DNA of 64,000 nt from CAZOEL01 sp964578835 (GCA_964578835.1 CAZOEL010000007.1:1-64000), one strand, 5' to 3'. Positions 34,454 through 43,845 are shown, counted from the stretch's first letter. Numbers and translations: made by a program. Notes: generated by a model from the sequence alone, not told the origin.

Positions 34454-37400
34454 GTGATGCGACTCGAATCAGTGGAAGAGTTGCTGGCTCTATGCGAGAC
34501 GGCTCGAAACCGCCTATCCGTCCGTGAAGAAAAGAAACAGGTCAAGGTTCATTTGGGGACTTGCGGCATATCGTCCGGAGCAAACAAAGTGCTGGAAGCC
34601 TTTTCTCGTGAAGTCCAGGCAAGGGGATTGGCCGAAGTCCTTGTTCTCAGGGCTGCTTGCATTGGTCTTTGCGGCGTTGAGCCGACCGTGACGGTCATTC
34701 TTCCCGGAGAAAAGAAGGTCATATATACGGAAGTGACCGTGGAGAGGCTTTCCCGCATTGTGGAGCAGCATTTGATCGGCGGAAAGCCGGTTTCTGAGTG
34801 GACGCTCTCGGAGGGCTCTCCCAGGATGCGGCTCCAGGAAATAAGGGTGATGCGCAATCAGGATCTCGATCCCATGAATATTGGGGAATACATGGCGAGG
34901 GGCGGCTACCGGGCGCTTGCCAGGGTCCTTTCCTCGATGGCGCCGGAACAAGTAATTGAGGAAGTCAAGAAGTCCGGCTTACGAGGCAGGGGCGGGGCGG
35001 GATTTCCCACTGCGGCGAAATGGAGCTTCGTTCGGAATGCTCCAGGCGACGAGAAGTTCGTTGTCTGCAACGGCGATGAAGGCGATCCTGGAGCCTACAT
35101 GAACCGAGCCGAGCTTGAAGGCAACCCCCATGCCGTAATCGAGGGCATGGCTATAGGAGCCTACGCCATAGGAAATGTCAGGCAGGGATACGCCTACGTG
35201 CGCGCCGAATACCCGCTGGCTATCGAGACTTTGAGCCATGCAATCGATCAAGCACGACAGCTTGGCCTGCTGGGCGAAAACATTTTGGGGACGGGGTTTG
35301 ATTTCGATATCGACATCTTCCCCGGCGCCGGCGCTTTCGTGTGTGGGGAGGAGACAGCCTTGCTCATCTCTATCGAGGGCAAGCGGGGAAATCCCCGCCA
35401 GCGGCCGCCCTTTCCGGCCAACAAAGGCCTTTTCGATAAACCGACTACGCTCAACAATGTGGAAACATGGTCGGACATTCCCCTGATTATTCATAACGGC
35501 GCAGACTGGTTTGCAAATGCCGGAACGGAGCAGAGCAGGGGGACGAAGACGCTTTGTCTCGTGGGAAAAATCAATAATACCGGGTTGGTTGAAGTTCCGC
35601 TGGGAATTCCGCTGGGCAAAGTAGTTTTCGACATAGGCGGAGGCATACCGAACGGCAAAAGGTTCAAGGCGGCGCAGCTCGGTGGTCCTTCCGGCGGCGT
35701 TATTCCCATCGAGCATCTCAACACTCCTGTCGATTACGAGTCGATTACGCAGTTGGGCGCGATCATGGGCTCGGGCGGCGTGGTCGTTATGGATGAAGAC
35801 AGCTGCATGGTCGATGTAGCCAGATACTTCCTCCTGTTCACAAGAGACGAATCGTGTGGGAAGTGTGCGCCATGCCGGGCGGGAGTGCCTGCGATGCTGG
35901 ACATTCTCGATCGCATCGCCCGCGGGAAGGGAAAGATGGAGGACCTCGACACGCTTCTCGATCTTGGGGAGATGATCTCATCGACTTCCTTGTGCGGGCT
36001 GGGGCAAACCGCTGCGAATCCGGTCTTGACCACCCTTCGTCATTTCAGGGAAGAATACGAGGCGCACATCATCGATAAGAGATGTCCCGCTGCTGTTTGC
36101 CAGTCCCTGTTCCGCTCGCCGTGTCAACATTCCTGCCCCGTGCATCTCGATATACCGGGCTATGTGAGCCTTATCAAGGAGGGCAGATTTGCGGAATCCT
36201 ACTCGCTCATAAAACAGCGTAACCCGTTTCCTTCCATCTGCGGACGCATATGCGATCATCCGTGTGAATCGAAGTGCAGGCGCGGTCAGGTCGACGATCC
36301 CGTGGCCATAAGGGATCTTAAACGCTTTGTAGCCGATTGGGCTCTCGAGAATGATTTCAGGCGCACTCCGCCTATCAAAGGCAGAAAAGAAGAGAAGGTG
36401 GCCATCATTGGCGCAGGACCCGCAGGGCTTTCTGCCGCCTGGGATCTTGCAGTAGAGGGCTATCAAGTGACGGTGTTCGAAGCGCAGCCGGTGGCCGGCG
36501 GCTTGCTGGCCCTCGCCATCCCGGATTATCGACTGCCCAAGGAGATACTCGAGAAAGAGATCGATGAAGTTGCTGCGCTCGGAGTCGAGATAAAGCTCAA
36601 TACGAGGGTTATGGATGCCGAAGCGCTGCTCAGCCAAGGCTATGACGCGGTTTTCATTGCAACCGGGGCTTCCTTGAGGGGCGAGAAGATGCTGATTTCA
36701 GGAGAGGAGCTCGAAGGCGTCCACGATGCTCTCGAGTATCTTCGGGAAGTCAACCTTGGGAGGGAAAATCGCACAGGCGAAAGGGTGGCCATAGTCGGAG
36801 GAGGCAATTCGGCTATCGACACCGCCAGAGTGGCTCTGAGGAAAGGAGCAAAAGAAGTTTACATCGTCTATAGGCGCGAGAAAAAGGGCATGCCCGCCTT
36901 CGTTGAAGAGATCGAAGCTGCGGAAGCGGAAGGCGTTCGCATCATCTGCCTTGCTGCGCCCATCCAAGTGCTTGGCGAGAATGGCAAAGTTACGGGGCTC
37001 AGATGCGTCCGTATGGAATTGGAAGAATTCGACCGAACCGGCAGGCGCAGGCCAAAACCCATTAGCGGCTCTGAGTTTGATCTCAAAGTGGACATGGTTT
37101 TTGAAGCCATCGGCCAAAGACCGGATACCTTCTTCATCAAAGATGGCGGCAATGTCCAAATTGCCAAGGCGGGAAATATCGTCATCGATCCACGGACCAT
37201 GACCACGAGCGTCAAGGGCGTCTTTGCCGGGGGCGATGTGGCGACGGGACCCGCGACGGCCATCCAGGCCATAGCCGCCGGGCAACGGGCTGCGCGTTCT
37301 ATCAAAAGATACCTCCTGGGGATGGATCTCTCCCTACCGATGGAGCGTGATGGTTGCGAGCGCATAGCCGTGTCTCAAGAGCCTCCTTCCGATGAGGAGA

Positions 37401-37546
37401 CCAGTGAAAAACGCAGGGTCAAAGCGCGCAAAACGCCCTTGGATATCGGAAAAGCTTCTTTTGAGGAGGTCCTCATGGCCTATAGCGAACGGCAGGCTGT
37501 GGAAGAGGCTGCAAGATGTCTCAGGTGCGATCTTTCGATTGAATAG
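34454..37546 (+). CDS. hoxF: NuoF/HoxF-like flavoprotein fused to GltD-like FAD/NAD(P)H oxidoreductase
   Basis: A 1030-residue fusion. Residues about 30-110 are a thioredoxin-like [2Fe-2S] domain (GTCGISSGA, ACIGLCGVEP). Residues about 140-345 are the NuoF FMN/NADH domain (GLRGRGGAGFPTAAKW, CNGDEGDPGAYMNR), then an SLBB domain and the N3-type cluster ESCGKCAPCRAG with Cys near 513. From about 550 comes a glutamate-synthase-small-subunit-like module: iron-sulfur cysteines (CQHSCPVHL, CGRICDHPCESKC), the FAD motif GAGPAGL near 655, the NAD(P)H motif GGGNSAIDTAR near 785 and a closing CLRC pair. All ligands look intact. The GTG start has GGGAG eight bases upstream. It could use two pyridine nucleotides, or bifurcate electrons. 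Confidence 0.94.
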   Translation: MMRLESVEELLALCETARNRLSVREEKKQVKVHLGTCGISSGANKVLEAFSREVQARGLAEVLVLRAACIGLCGVEPTVTVILPGEKKVIYTEVTVERLSRIVEQHLIGGKPVSEWTLSEGSPRMRLQEIRVMRNQDLDPMNIGEYMARGGYRALARVLSSMAPEQVIEEVKKSGLRGRGGAGFPTAAKWSFVRNAPGDEKFVVCNGDEGDPGAYMNRAELEGNPHAVIEGMAIGAYAIGNVRQGYAYVRAEYPLAIETLSHAIDQARQLGLLGENILGTGFDFDIDIFPGAGAFVCGEETALLISIEGKRGNPRQRPPFPANKGLFDKPTTLNNVETWSDIPLIIHNGADWFANAGTEQSRGTKTLCLVGKINNTGLVEVPLGIPLGKVVFDIGGGIPNGKRFKAAQLGGPSGGVIPIEHLNTPVDYESITQLGAIMGSGGVVVMDEDSCMVDVARYFLLFTRDESCGKCAPCRAGVPAMLDILDRIARGKGKMEDLDTLLDLGEMISSTSLCGLGQTAANPVLTTLRHFREEYEAHIIDKRCPAAVCQSLFRSPCQHSCPVHLDIPGYVSLIKEGRFAESYSLIKQRNPFPSICGRICDHPCESKCRRGQVDDPVAIRDLKRFVADWALENDFRRTPPIKGRKEEKVAIIGAGPAGLSAAWDLAVEGYQVTVFEAQPVAGGLLALAIPDYRLPKEILEKEIDEVAALGVEIKLNTRVMDAEALLSQGYDAVFIATGASLRGEKMLISGEELEGVHDALEYLREVNLGRENRTGERVAIVGGGNSAIDTARVALRKGAKEVYIVYRREKKGMPAFVEEIEAAEAEGVRIICLAAPIQVLGENGKVTGLRCVRMELEEFDRTGRRRPKPISGSEFDLKVDMVFEAIGQRPDTFFIKDGGNVQIAKAGNIVIDPRTMTTSVKGVFAGGDVATGPATAIQAIAAGQRAARSIKRYLLGMDLSLPMERDGCERIAVSQEPPSDEETSEKRRVKARKTPLDIGKASFEEVLMAYSERQAVEEAARCLRCDLSIE

Positions 37547-37555
37547 GAGCGCGCG

Positions 37556-39517
37556 ATGACGAAAGCAATAACGCTCACGGTAAACGGCAGACGGGTCAAA
37601 GGCGTTCCGGGCGACAGCGTTCTCGATGTCTGCCGGGCTAACGACATCGATGTGCCGACGCTCTGCCACCTGGACGGCCTCACTGATGTGGGCGGGTGCC
37701 GAATGTGTCTCGTAGAAATAGACAAGGAGAGAAGGCCTGTCCCTTCGTGCGCTTATCCCGCCCGGGAAGGTTTGGTGGTGAGGACCCATACCGAGCGATT
37801 GGAAAGGCATCGCAGGCTCATTCTTGAATTGCTTTTCGCCGAAAGGAGCCACTTCTGCATGTTTTGCGAGAAGAGCGGCGAGTGCGAGCTGCAGAAGCTC
37901 GCCTACAAGTACGGGATGGAGAGCGTGCGGTTTAGCCACAGATTTCCTTCTCATCCTCTCGACGCATTGAGCGATTCGATCGTCATAGACCACAACCGCT
38001 GCATCCTTTGCGGCAGATGCGTTCGGGAATGCAGAGAGAGGGTTGGAAACTGCACTCTGGACTTCGGCAACCGGGGCTGGAAGACTGTTGTGGTGGCCGA
38101 CCTCGCTCAACCCCTTGGTCTGTCGTCTTGCACCTCATGCGGGGCCTGCGTCCAGGCGTGCCCGACAGGCGCTATTTTCAGCAAGTTGAGTCTCTACAAA
38201 GGGATTCCGAGAGACTGCGAGCGAGTGAGAACGGTTTGTCCCGAGTGCGGAGCAGGTTGCCTGCTAGATGTTTTGGTTCGAGACAATAACATTGTCAGAA
38301 TTGATTCAGCCGATCCGGGAAGTCTCACTGGCGCGCTTTGCAGGCGGGGACGCTTTGAGTTGCTTCGTGAAGATCGCCATCGGATTGAATCGCCTCTCAT
38401 GCGAAACGGTCAAGGAATACTGGAAGAGTGTTCGCTCGAGAGCGCTAGCGACCTGATCGCGGACGCAGCGGCCGGCATGAAGAGCTCCTTTGCCGGCATG
38501 ATCTCTCCGAGAATGCCCATAGAGGCCCTTACACTCTTCAATGACTTTGTGCGCAGGCGTTTGGGCTGCGACCAGGTGGATACGACGGATGGCGAAGCCT
38601 TCCGGATGATCATGGAAGGCGTAAGGCAGTATGACGGCGACAGAAAGGATCTCGGTATAGAGTGCGCCATCGAAGATCTAACGGCTGCGGACTGCATCAT
38701 GGTGGTGGGGGCCGATCCGAAAGAGACTCATCCGGTTCTTGCCGGCATCGTGCAGCGCCAGAAGAGGAACAAAGGAGCAAAGCTGATAGTGGTGAGCTCG
38801 TCCCGGGACATTTTCCCACTTTGGAGCGATCTTTGGCTTAAACCGGAGAAGGGCTCTGAATCGCTTCTCATCAATGGAATGGCAAAGATGCATCTTCTAG
38901 GCGGTTTGCTCCTGATCGATAAAGACGGCCCCTGTCTCGTTCAAACGCTGAGCCGCTCCGAGATGCGTGAAACAGTTGGACTAACGGGCGTCGATGAGGT
39001 TGCTCTCGATGCTGCTGTAAAGATGTACGGCAAAGCTGAGAGGGCTGTAATCATTTATGGTGAAGAACTGCTCGAATCCTGTGGTCCATCAGCCGTCTCG
39101 TCGATCCTCAAACTGGCTTCCGTCACAAAGAATAAGAAGCAAGAGCGGCTCAGGGTAATCTCACTCAAACCCGCCGCCAATAGCAGAGGCGCCTGGGAAC
39201 TTGGCCTCTCATCGCGCATATTGGAATGGGATCGAATAAAAGGACTTTATTTGCTGCTCGGGGACGATCAGCTGAACGATCGGCTGCTGGAGCGTTTACA
39301 GAAACTCGATTTTCTTGTGGTGCAGGCGAGTTATGAGTCTCCCGTCACAAAGGCGGCGCATGTGGTTCTACCTGCGCCCGTATGGGCGGAGCGCGCAGGG
39401 AAATATGTGAGCCTGGATGGGACCATCAATGAAGCGAGACATGTTCTTGAACGGCGGCCTGGTCTGCCTTCGATCCGGGAAGCGCTCAGCGCGCTCTCAA
39501 AGAGGATTGCGATTTAA
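37556..39517 (+). CDS. NuoG/HoxU-like iron-sulfur subunit with C-terminal molybdopterin-oxidoreductase-like domain
   Basis: A 653-residue subunit. The N-terminus is a plant-type [2Fe-2S] domain (CRANDIDVPTLCH, GGCRMC), then the His-Cys cluster HFCMFCEKSGEC near residue 100, and two [4Fe-4S] motifs CILCGRCVREC near 150 and CTSCGACVQACP near 192. A further CPECGAGC near 228 with a distant Cys in GALCRRG matches the N7-type site of NuoG and formate dehydrogenases. Residues about 260-653 resemble the molybdopterin-oxidoreductase fold without an evident metal ligand, as in NuoG. Standard HoxU has only about 240 residues, so this is a NuoG-type variant. It would link the flavin subunit to the hydrogenase dimer. 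Confidence 0.92.
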   Translation: MTKAITLTVNGRRVKGVPGDSVLDVCRANDIDVPTLCHLDGLTDVGGCRMCLVEIDKERRPVPSCAYPAREGLVVRTHTERLERHRRLILELLFAERSHFCMFCEKSGECELQKLAYKYGMESVRFSHRFPSHPLDALSDSIVIDHNRCILCGRCVRECRERVGNCTLDFGNRGWKTVVVADLAQPLGLSSCTSCGACVQACPTGAIFSKLSLYKGIPRDCERVRTVCPECGAGCLLDVLVRDNNIVRIDSADPGSLTGALCRRGRFELLREDRHRIESPLMRNGQGILEECSLESASDLIADAAAGMKSSFAGMISPRMPIEALTLFNDFVRRRLGCDQVDTTDGEAFRMIMEGVRQYDGDRKDLGIECAIEDLTAADCIMVVGADPKETHPVLAGIVQRQKRNKGAKLIVVSSSRDIFPLWSDLWLKPEKGSESLLINGMAKMHLLGGLLLIDKDGPCLVQTLSRSEMRETVGLTGVDEVALDAAVKMYGKAERAVIIYGEELLESCGPSAVSSILKLASVTKNKKQERLRVISLKPAANSRGAWELGLSSRILEWDRIKGLYLLLGDDQLNDRLLERLQKLDFLVVQASYESPVTKAAHVVLPAPVWAERAGKYVSLDGTINEARHVLERRPGLPSIREALSALSKRIAI

Positions 39518-39554
39518 ATAAACGGCATAGACATAGATTTCGGGGAGGTCGAAG

Positions 39555-40085
39555 GTGGCAAAAGTTAAGGTCGCTACTGCATGGCTGGATGCCTGCTCCG
39601 GGTGCCACATGTCTTTTCTCGATTTGGATGAAGCGCTTATCGCGCTTGCGGACAAGATGGAGCTTACAGCTACGCCAATAACCGATACGAAGGAATTCCC
39701 ACAGGTTGACGTAGGGATAATTGAAGGAGCAATAGGAAACGAGCGCGATGAGGAGGTTGCCGAACAATTACGCGCCGGCTGCAAGATACTTATGGTGTGG
39801 GGCGATTGCGCCTGCACCGGAGGGATAGCGAGCATGCGGAACTTGTTCACCAAAGAAGAGATTCTCGACAGGTGCTATCACACGGAAAGCACCATAGGCT
39901 CTGCGATCCCGTTTTCGGAGGAGCTTCCACCTCTGACTTCCGTCAGGCCCGTGAACGAAATCGTCAAGGTGGACTGCTATGTCCCGGGATGTCCGCCAAG
40001 CGCCGAAGTCATCCGATATGTTTTGTCCGAGCTTCTGGAGGGCAGGATCCCGGTTGTCCCAAGTGAGATGATGAGGTTTGACTGA
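39555..40085 (+). CDS. hoxY: [NiFe]-hydrogenase small subunit (HoxY-type)
   Basis: A 176-residue small subunit of the soluble group 3 type. The proximal [4Fe-4S] ligands are in DACSGCHMSFLD (Cys14, Cys17), GDCACTGG and VPGCPPSAE. There is no Tat signal and no medial or distal cluster domain, so it is cytoplasmic. The start is GTG, with GGGGAGGT five bases upstream. It lies directly before hoxH and after the NuoG-like gene. Confidence 0.95.
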   Translation: MAKVKVATAWLDACSGCHMSFLDLDEALIALADKMELTATPITDTKEFPQVDVGIIEGAIGNERDEEVAEQLRAGCKILMVWGDCACTGGIASMRNLFTKEEILDRCYHTESTIGSAIPFSEELPPLTSVRPVNEIVKVDCYVPGCPPSAEVIRYVLSELLEGRIPVVPSEMMRFD

Positions 40086-40109
40086 CATTCTCATTGCGCG
40101 GGAGTCGTT

Positions 40110-41537
40110 ATGGAAAGCAAGATCGTCATCGAGCCTGTTACGCGGGTTGAGGGGCACGGAAAGGTCTCCATCCTTCTCGATGAGTCCGGCAACGTGAAGG
40201 AAGCCAGACTGCATGTCACTCAGCTGCGCGGATTCGAAAAGTTCTGCGAAGGCAGGCTTTTGTGGGAGATGCCCGTCATTACCCCCAGGATCTGCGGCAT
40301 TTGCCCGGTGAGTCATCAACTGGCGTCAGTCAAGGCCGCAGACGTCATTCTGGGTGTGGAGCTTCCTCCAACAGCGCTGAAGCTTAGGAGGCTTTTACAT
40401 ATGGCTCAGCTTGTCCAGTCTCATGCTCTTCACTTCTTCTATCTGGCGAGCCCCGATTTCCTGCTGGGAATGGACGCGGACCCGGCAAAGCGGAATATCA
40501 TGGGACTTATCGCAGAGATGCCGGAAGTGGCTGCAAGGGGAGTCGGACTGCGCGCTTTCGGGCAAAGGATAATAGCGGAGCTGGGGGAGAAGAGAATTCA
40601 CCCTCAGGCTGCCGTCCCCGGGGGAATGTGTAAAGCCCTTAGCCATCTCAAGCGCGATGAGATTCAGGGGCGGGTTGGCGAGGTTATCGATGACTGCCGG
40701 TTTGCACTCGAGCTGTTCAGGGATTATGCCGCCAAAAGTGTGGATAGGGTTGAAGACTTCTCCGATTTTCCGAGCGCCTATCTTGGAATGGTGGATGATA
40801 AGGGCAACGTTGAATACTATGATGGCAAGCTTCGCTTCAAGGATAGCGAGGGCGCGATCCTCAAGGATGGGTTCCCACCGCGGGATTATCTTTCGATGAT
40901 TGCGGAGGCGGTTCAAGACTGGTCCTATCTCAAGTTTCCCTACTACAAAGAGCTTGGGCGCCAAGACGGCATGTATCGCGTGGGGCCGCTTGCACGGCTG
41001 AATGTTGCAGACCGGTGCTCCACTCCTTTGGCGAACGATGCATTTCGGGATTTCAAAGACGTGAACGGCGGCGGAGCGGCGCCGGGCTCCTTGAAGCATC
41101 ATCACGCGAGGCTGATAGAATTGCTCAATTGCGCGGAGGAAGTGAAACTGCTTATCGAAGATCCATCGATTTGCGGAACGGATATTCGCGTGGAAGCCCA
41201 CAAAATTATAAATGACGAAGGCGTAGGAGCGATAGAAGCGCCAAGGGGGACACTCTTCCATCACTACCGGGTGGATGGGAGCGGGGTGATTCGTCAGGTC
41301 AATCTGATCGTAGCGACCGGCCACAATAACCTCGCCATGAATCGAGCTGTAACCGAAACGGCCCGCAGGTTCATAAAGGATGGAAAAGTTTCGGAAGGGA
41401 TTCTCAACAGGGTCGAAGCGGCTATTCGTTGCTACGATCCCTGCCTTTCGTGCGCAACCCACGCGCTTGGCCAAATGCCTTTGGAAATCGCCGTCTTTGA
41501 GCCGGACGGTAAGATCCGGGATGTGCTGCGGAGCTAA
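40110..41537 (+). CDS. hoxH: [NiFe]-hydrogenase large subunit (HoxH-type)
   Basis: A 475-residue catalytic subunit. The N-terminal nickel ligands are in RICGICPVSH (Cys62, Cys65) and the C-terminal ones in DPCLSCATH (Cys445, Cys448, then His451). The site is complete and uses cysteine, not selenocysteine. A 24-residue tail follows His451, which a HoxW/HycI-type endopeptidase should remove during maturation. No such protease or hyp gene is in the window. It oxidises or produces H2 at the Ni-Fe centre, exchanging electrons through HoxY with the diaphorase-like subunits encoded upstream. Confidence 0.96.
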   Translation: MESKIVIEPVTRVEGHGKVSILLDESGNVKEARLHVTQLRGFEKFCEGRLLWEMPVITPRICGICPVSHQLASVKAADVILGVELPPTALKLRRLLHMAQLVQSHALHFFYLASPDFLLGMDADPAKRNIMGLIAEMPEVAARGVGLRAFGQRIIAELGEKRIHPQAAVPGGMCKALSHLKRDEIQGRVGEVIDDCRFALELFRDYAAKSVDRVEDFSDFPSAYLGMVDDKGNVEYYDGKLRFKDSEGAILKDGFPPRDYLSMIAEAVQDWSYLKFPYYKELGRQDGMYRVGPLARLNVADRCSTPLANDAFRDFKDVNGGGAAPGSLKHHHARLIELLNCAEEVKLLIEDPSICGTDIRVEAHKIINDEGVGAIEAPRGTLFHHYRVDGSGVIRQVNLIVATGHNNLAMNRAVTETARRFIKDGKVSEGILNRVEAAIRCYDPCLSCATHALGQMPLEIAVFEPDGKIRDVLRS

Positions 41538-41604
41538 AGGATGGGAGAGCAGTACATCCTATTTTACAATGAAAACGATAAATCAAATCTTGGAGGCGCA
41601 GGCA

Positions 41605-42090
41605 ATGATCTCTGTTAGCGACCTGGAGCGATTTCCCATTTTTTCCGGTTTGGACCGCGGCTTTCTGACAGACATAGCGAAGACATGCTTGAAACGCTCT
41701 TACCGCGCCGGCGAGATCTGCGTCCTCGAAGGAGCGCCCGCTCGATACCTGCATCTCCTTATGAGCGGAAAGATCAATCTTGAACGGAAGCTGCCCGATA
41801 AATGGCTTCTTCACGAGGTCGGCGTTGTCCATACCCTGGAAGAACGAGGGCTCTTCGGCTGGTCGGCCATAGTGGAGCCAGGAGTGCATACGGCGAGCGC
41901 TCGATGCTTGGAAGATTGTGAGATTATTCTGATTCAGGGGGAAAAGCTTTCCGCTGTTCTGGACTCGGGGGGAAAGGCAAGCTATCAATTCATGAGAAGA
42001 CTTGCTTCGGTGATTGCGTTGAGGCTTATCGACACGAGCAATTTCATGTTGCGCGAGATGGCGGATTTCGCAGCCTACAGAGCTATGTAG
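41605..42090 (+). CDS. cyclic-nucleotide-binding-domain protein without DNA-binding domain
   Basis: A 161-residue protein with one CRP/FNR-type beta-barrel: FPIFSGLDRGFLTDIAKTC, GEICVLEGAPARYLHLLMSGKINL, GLFGWSAIVEP and the ARCLEDCEIILI strand, then a helix (FMRRLASVIALRLIDT). No helix-turn-helix follows. ATG 41605 has TGGAGG eight bases upstream; an earlier ATG at 41569 lacks this. It begins 67 bases after hoxH in the same direction, so it may be cotranscribed and sense a nucleotide or redox signal for the hydrogenase. That role is inference. Confidence 0.82.
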   Translation: MISVSDLERFPIFSGLDRGFLTDIAKTCLKRSYRAGEICVLEGAPARYLHLLMSGKINLERKLPDKWLLHEVGVVHTLEERGLFGWSAIVEPGVHTASARCLEDCEIILIQGEKLSAVLDSGGKASYQFMRRLASVIALRLIDTSNFMLREMADFAAYRAM

Positions 42091-42484
42091 CAAGGACAAC
42101 GAGGAAAAGCGCTGCCGGATGAAAGATCCGATTGGATTCTTGCCTTCCTCATTCCTCTGCCGCCGGGAACATTAAACCGTTTGTCCTGACGGCATCTGCC
42201 AAAGAGCATAACTTCCCATAATTCAAGATGCCGTCTTGCCCTGCATTCTTTCCGCAAGCTTCTTATATCATCTGATTGTACCACCATTTCATCCGCATCA
42301 TTCAGTCTTACGGGTTGAAAGCAAAAAATCTGTACAAATCCGAAAACAGGTGTGTTATTTGATAATGCTTCAATTTTCTATCCTCTTTCACTCCATGTTT
42401 CTCCGTGCGAATTTCCGGCAGTTAGAGAGAGGGAAAAGGGAAAATAGAGTATGAGACTCTAAAGCAAGGGAGGAGCCAAAACCC
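42091..42484. other. intergenic stretch upstream of aspartate kinase
   Basis: About 390 bases with no supported gene and no recognisable lysine or other riboswitch. Small hairpins only. The ribosome binding site GGGAGGAG lies just before the lysC start. Confidence 0.4.
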
Positions 42485-43738
42485 ATGGCGCTTATCGTTC
42501 AGAAATACGGCGGAACCTCAGTTGCAAATGTTGAACGTATCCGCGCTGTAGCTCAGCGCGTGGTGGACCGTAAGAGGAAGGGCGACAGTCTGGTGGTGGT
42601 CCTTTCCGCACGGGCCGGAGATACGGATCGACTGATCCAACTGGCGCGCGAGATGACTCCGCATCCCGATCCGCGTGAGCTCGACGTCTTGGTCTCCACC
42701 GGAGAGCAGATCACCATTGCGTTGTTCAGCATGGCCGTCAAAGAGCTGGGAGAGGAAGCCATTTCCATGACCGGCTACCAAGCCGGCATTATCACAGACC
42801 GCAACTACGGTCAGGCGCGCATCAACTGGATCGAAACTTTACCGATAATGGACCATATCCACGAGGGGAAGATCGTTGTTGTAGCCGGTTTCCAAGGGTA
42901 TGATGACGAGGGGAACATCACTACTCTGGGCCGGGGCGGTTCCGACACCACTGGAGTGGCTTTGGCGGCGGCGCTGAGCGCGGATCTTTGTGAGATATAC
43001 ACCGACGTCGAAGGCGTTTTCACCGCCGATCCCAATATCTACTCCAAAGCTCGCAAGTTGGACAAGATCAGCTACGAAGAAATGCTGGAGATGGCTAGCA
43101 TGGGCGCCAAAGTGCTGCATCTCCGAGCTGTTGAATTTGGAATGAAATATCATGTGCCGATTCTTGTTCTTTCTTCATTTACAGAAACTCCAGGCACGCT
43201 CGTCACTAAGGAGGATGAAGACATGGAAAAAGTGGTGGTCTCCGGAATCACCTATAACAAGAATGAAGCCCGCATTACCGTCACCAACGTCCCCGATCTT
43301 CCCGGGATGGCCGCCAAGCTTTTCCGACCCATCTCCGAAGCGGGCGTGAATGTGGACCTCATCGTTCAGGGCAGCGGCAGCATCCCGGGCCGGGCCAACA
43401 TTTCGTTCACGGTTCCCAAGCCGGACTATGATAAAACCATCAAGATCACAGAGAAGGTCGTACAAGATCTGGAGGCGGGACCCGTACACAGCAACCCGAA
43501 TATTTCCAAGATCTCCATCATCGGGCTCGGCATGCGGAGCCATAGCGGCGTAGCCAGCAAAATGTTCGATACTCTGGCCCGTGAAGGCATCAATATCAAA
43601 ATGATCACAACCTCGGAAATCAAGATCTCCTGCGTTATCGACGAGAAGTACACAGAGCTCGCCGTCAGAGTGCTCCATGACGCCTTTGAGCTTGATAGGG
43701 AGCCCATGGGAGTCATCAAGATCCAAGAAGAGATTTAG
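42485..43738 (+). CDS. lysC: aspartate kinase
   Basis: A 417-residue class II monofunctional aspartokinase. The kinase domain has VQKYGGTSVANVERIR at the start and GRGGSDTTGVALAAAL, then DVEGVFTADPN. Two ACT domains (about 265-335 and 345-410) follow; LPGMAAKLFRPISEAGVNVDLI and GVASKMFDTLAREGINIKMI carry the allosteric site for lysine and/or threonine. It phosphorylates aspartate, the first step towards lysine, threonine, methionine and diaminopimelate. The next gene, cimA, starts 107 bases downstream in the same direction. Confidence 0.96.
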   Translation: MALIVQKYGGTSVANVERIRAVAQRVVDRKRKGDSLVVVLSARAGDTDRLIQLAREMTPHPDPRELDVLVSTGEQITIALFSMAVKELGEEAISMTGYQAGIITDRNYGQARINWIETLPIMDHIHEGKIVVVAGFQGYDDEGNITTLGRGGSDTTGVALAAALSADLCEIYTDVEGVFTADPNIYSKARKLDKISYEEMLEMASMGAKVLHLRAVEFGMKYHVPILVLSSFTETPGTLVTKEDEDMEKVVVSGITYNKNEARITVTNVPDLPGMAAKLFRPISEAGVNVDLIVQGSGSIPGRANISFTVPKPDYDKTIKITEKVVQDLEAGPVHSNPNISKISIIGLGMRSHSGVASKMFDTLAREGINIKMITTSEIKISCVIDEKYTELAVRVLHDAFELDREPMGVIKIQEEI

Positions 43739-43845
43739 TCGTTCTATATTCTATGTGAAACACGAGCAGAGGCTCCGAGGGCATTCCCGCCTTTGGCGCC
43801 TTTGTGGCTTTCAAGAGGCGCAGCACCTATTAGAGGCTTTATGTA

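Noticed and set aside
41442..41462. Selenocysteine in the hydrogenase active site
   Set aside because: Both positions are TGC cysteine codons; no in-frame TGA interrupts hoxH.
42091..42484. Lysine riboswitch before aspartate kinase
   Set aside because: I could not find the multi-helix core or a terminator/antiterminator pair.
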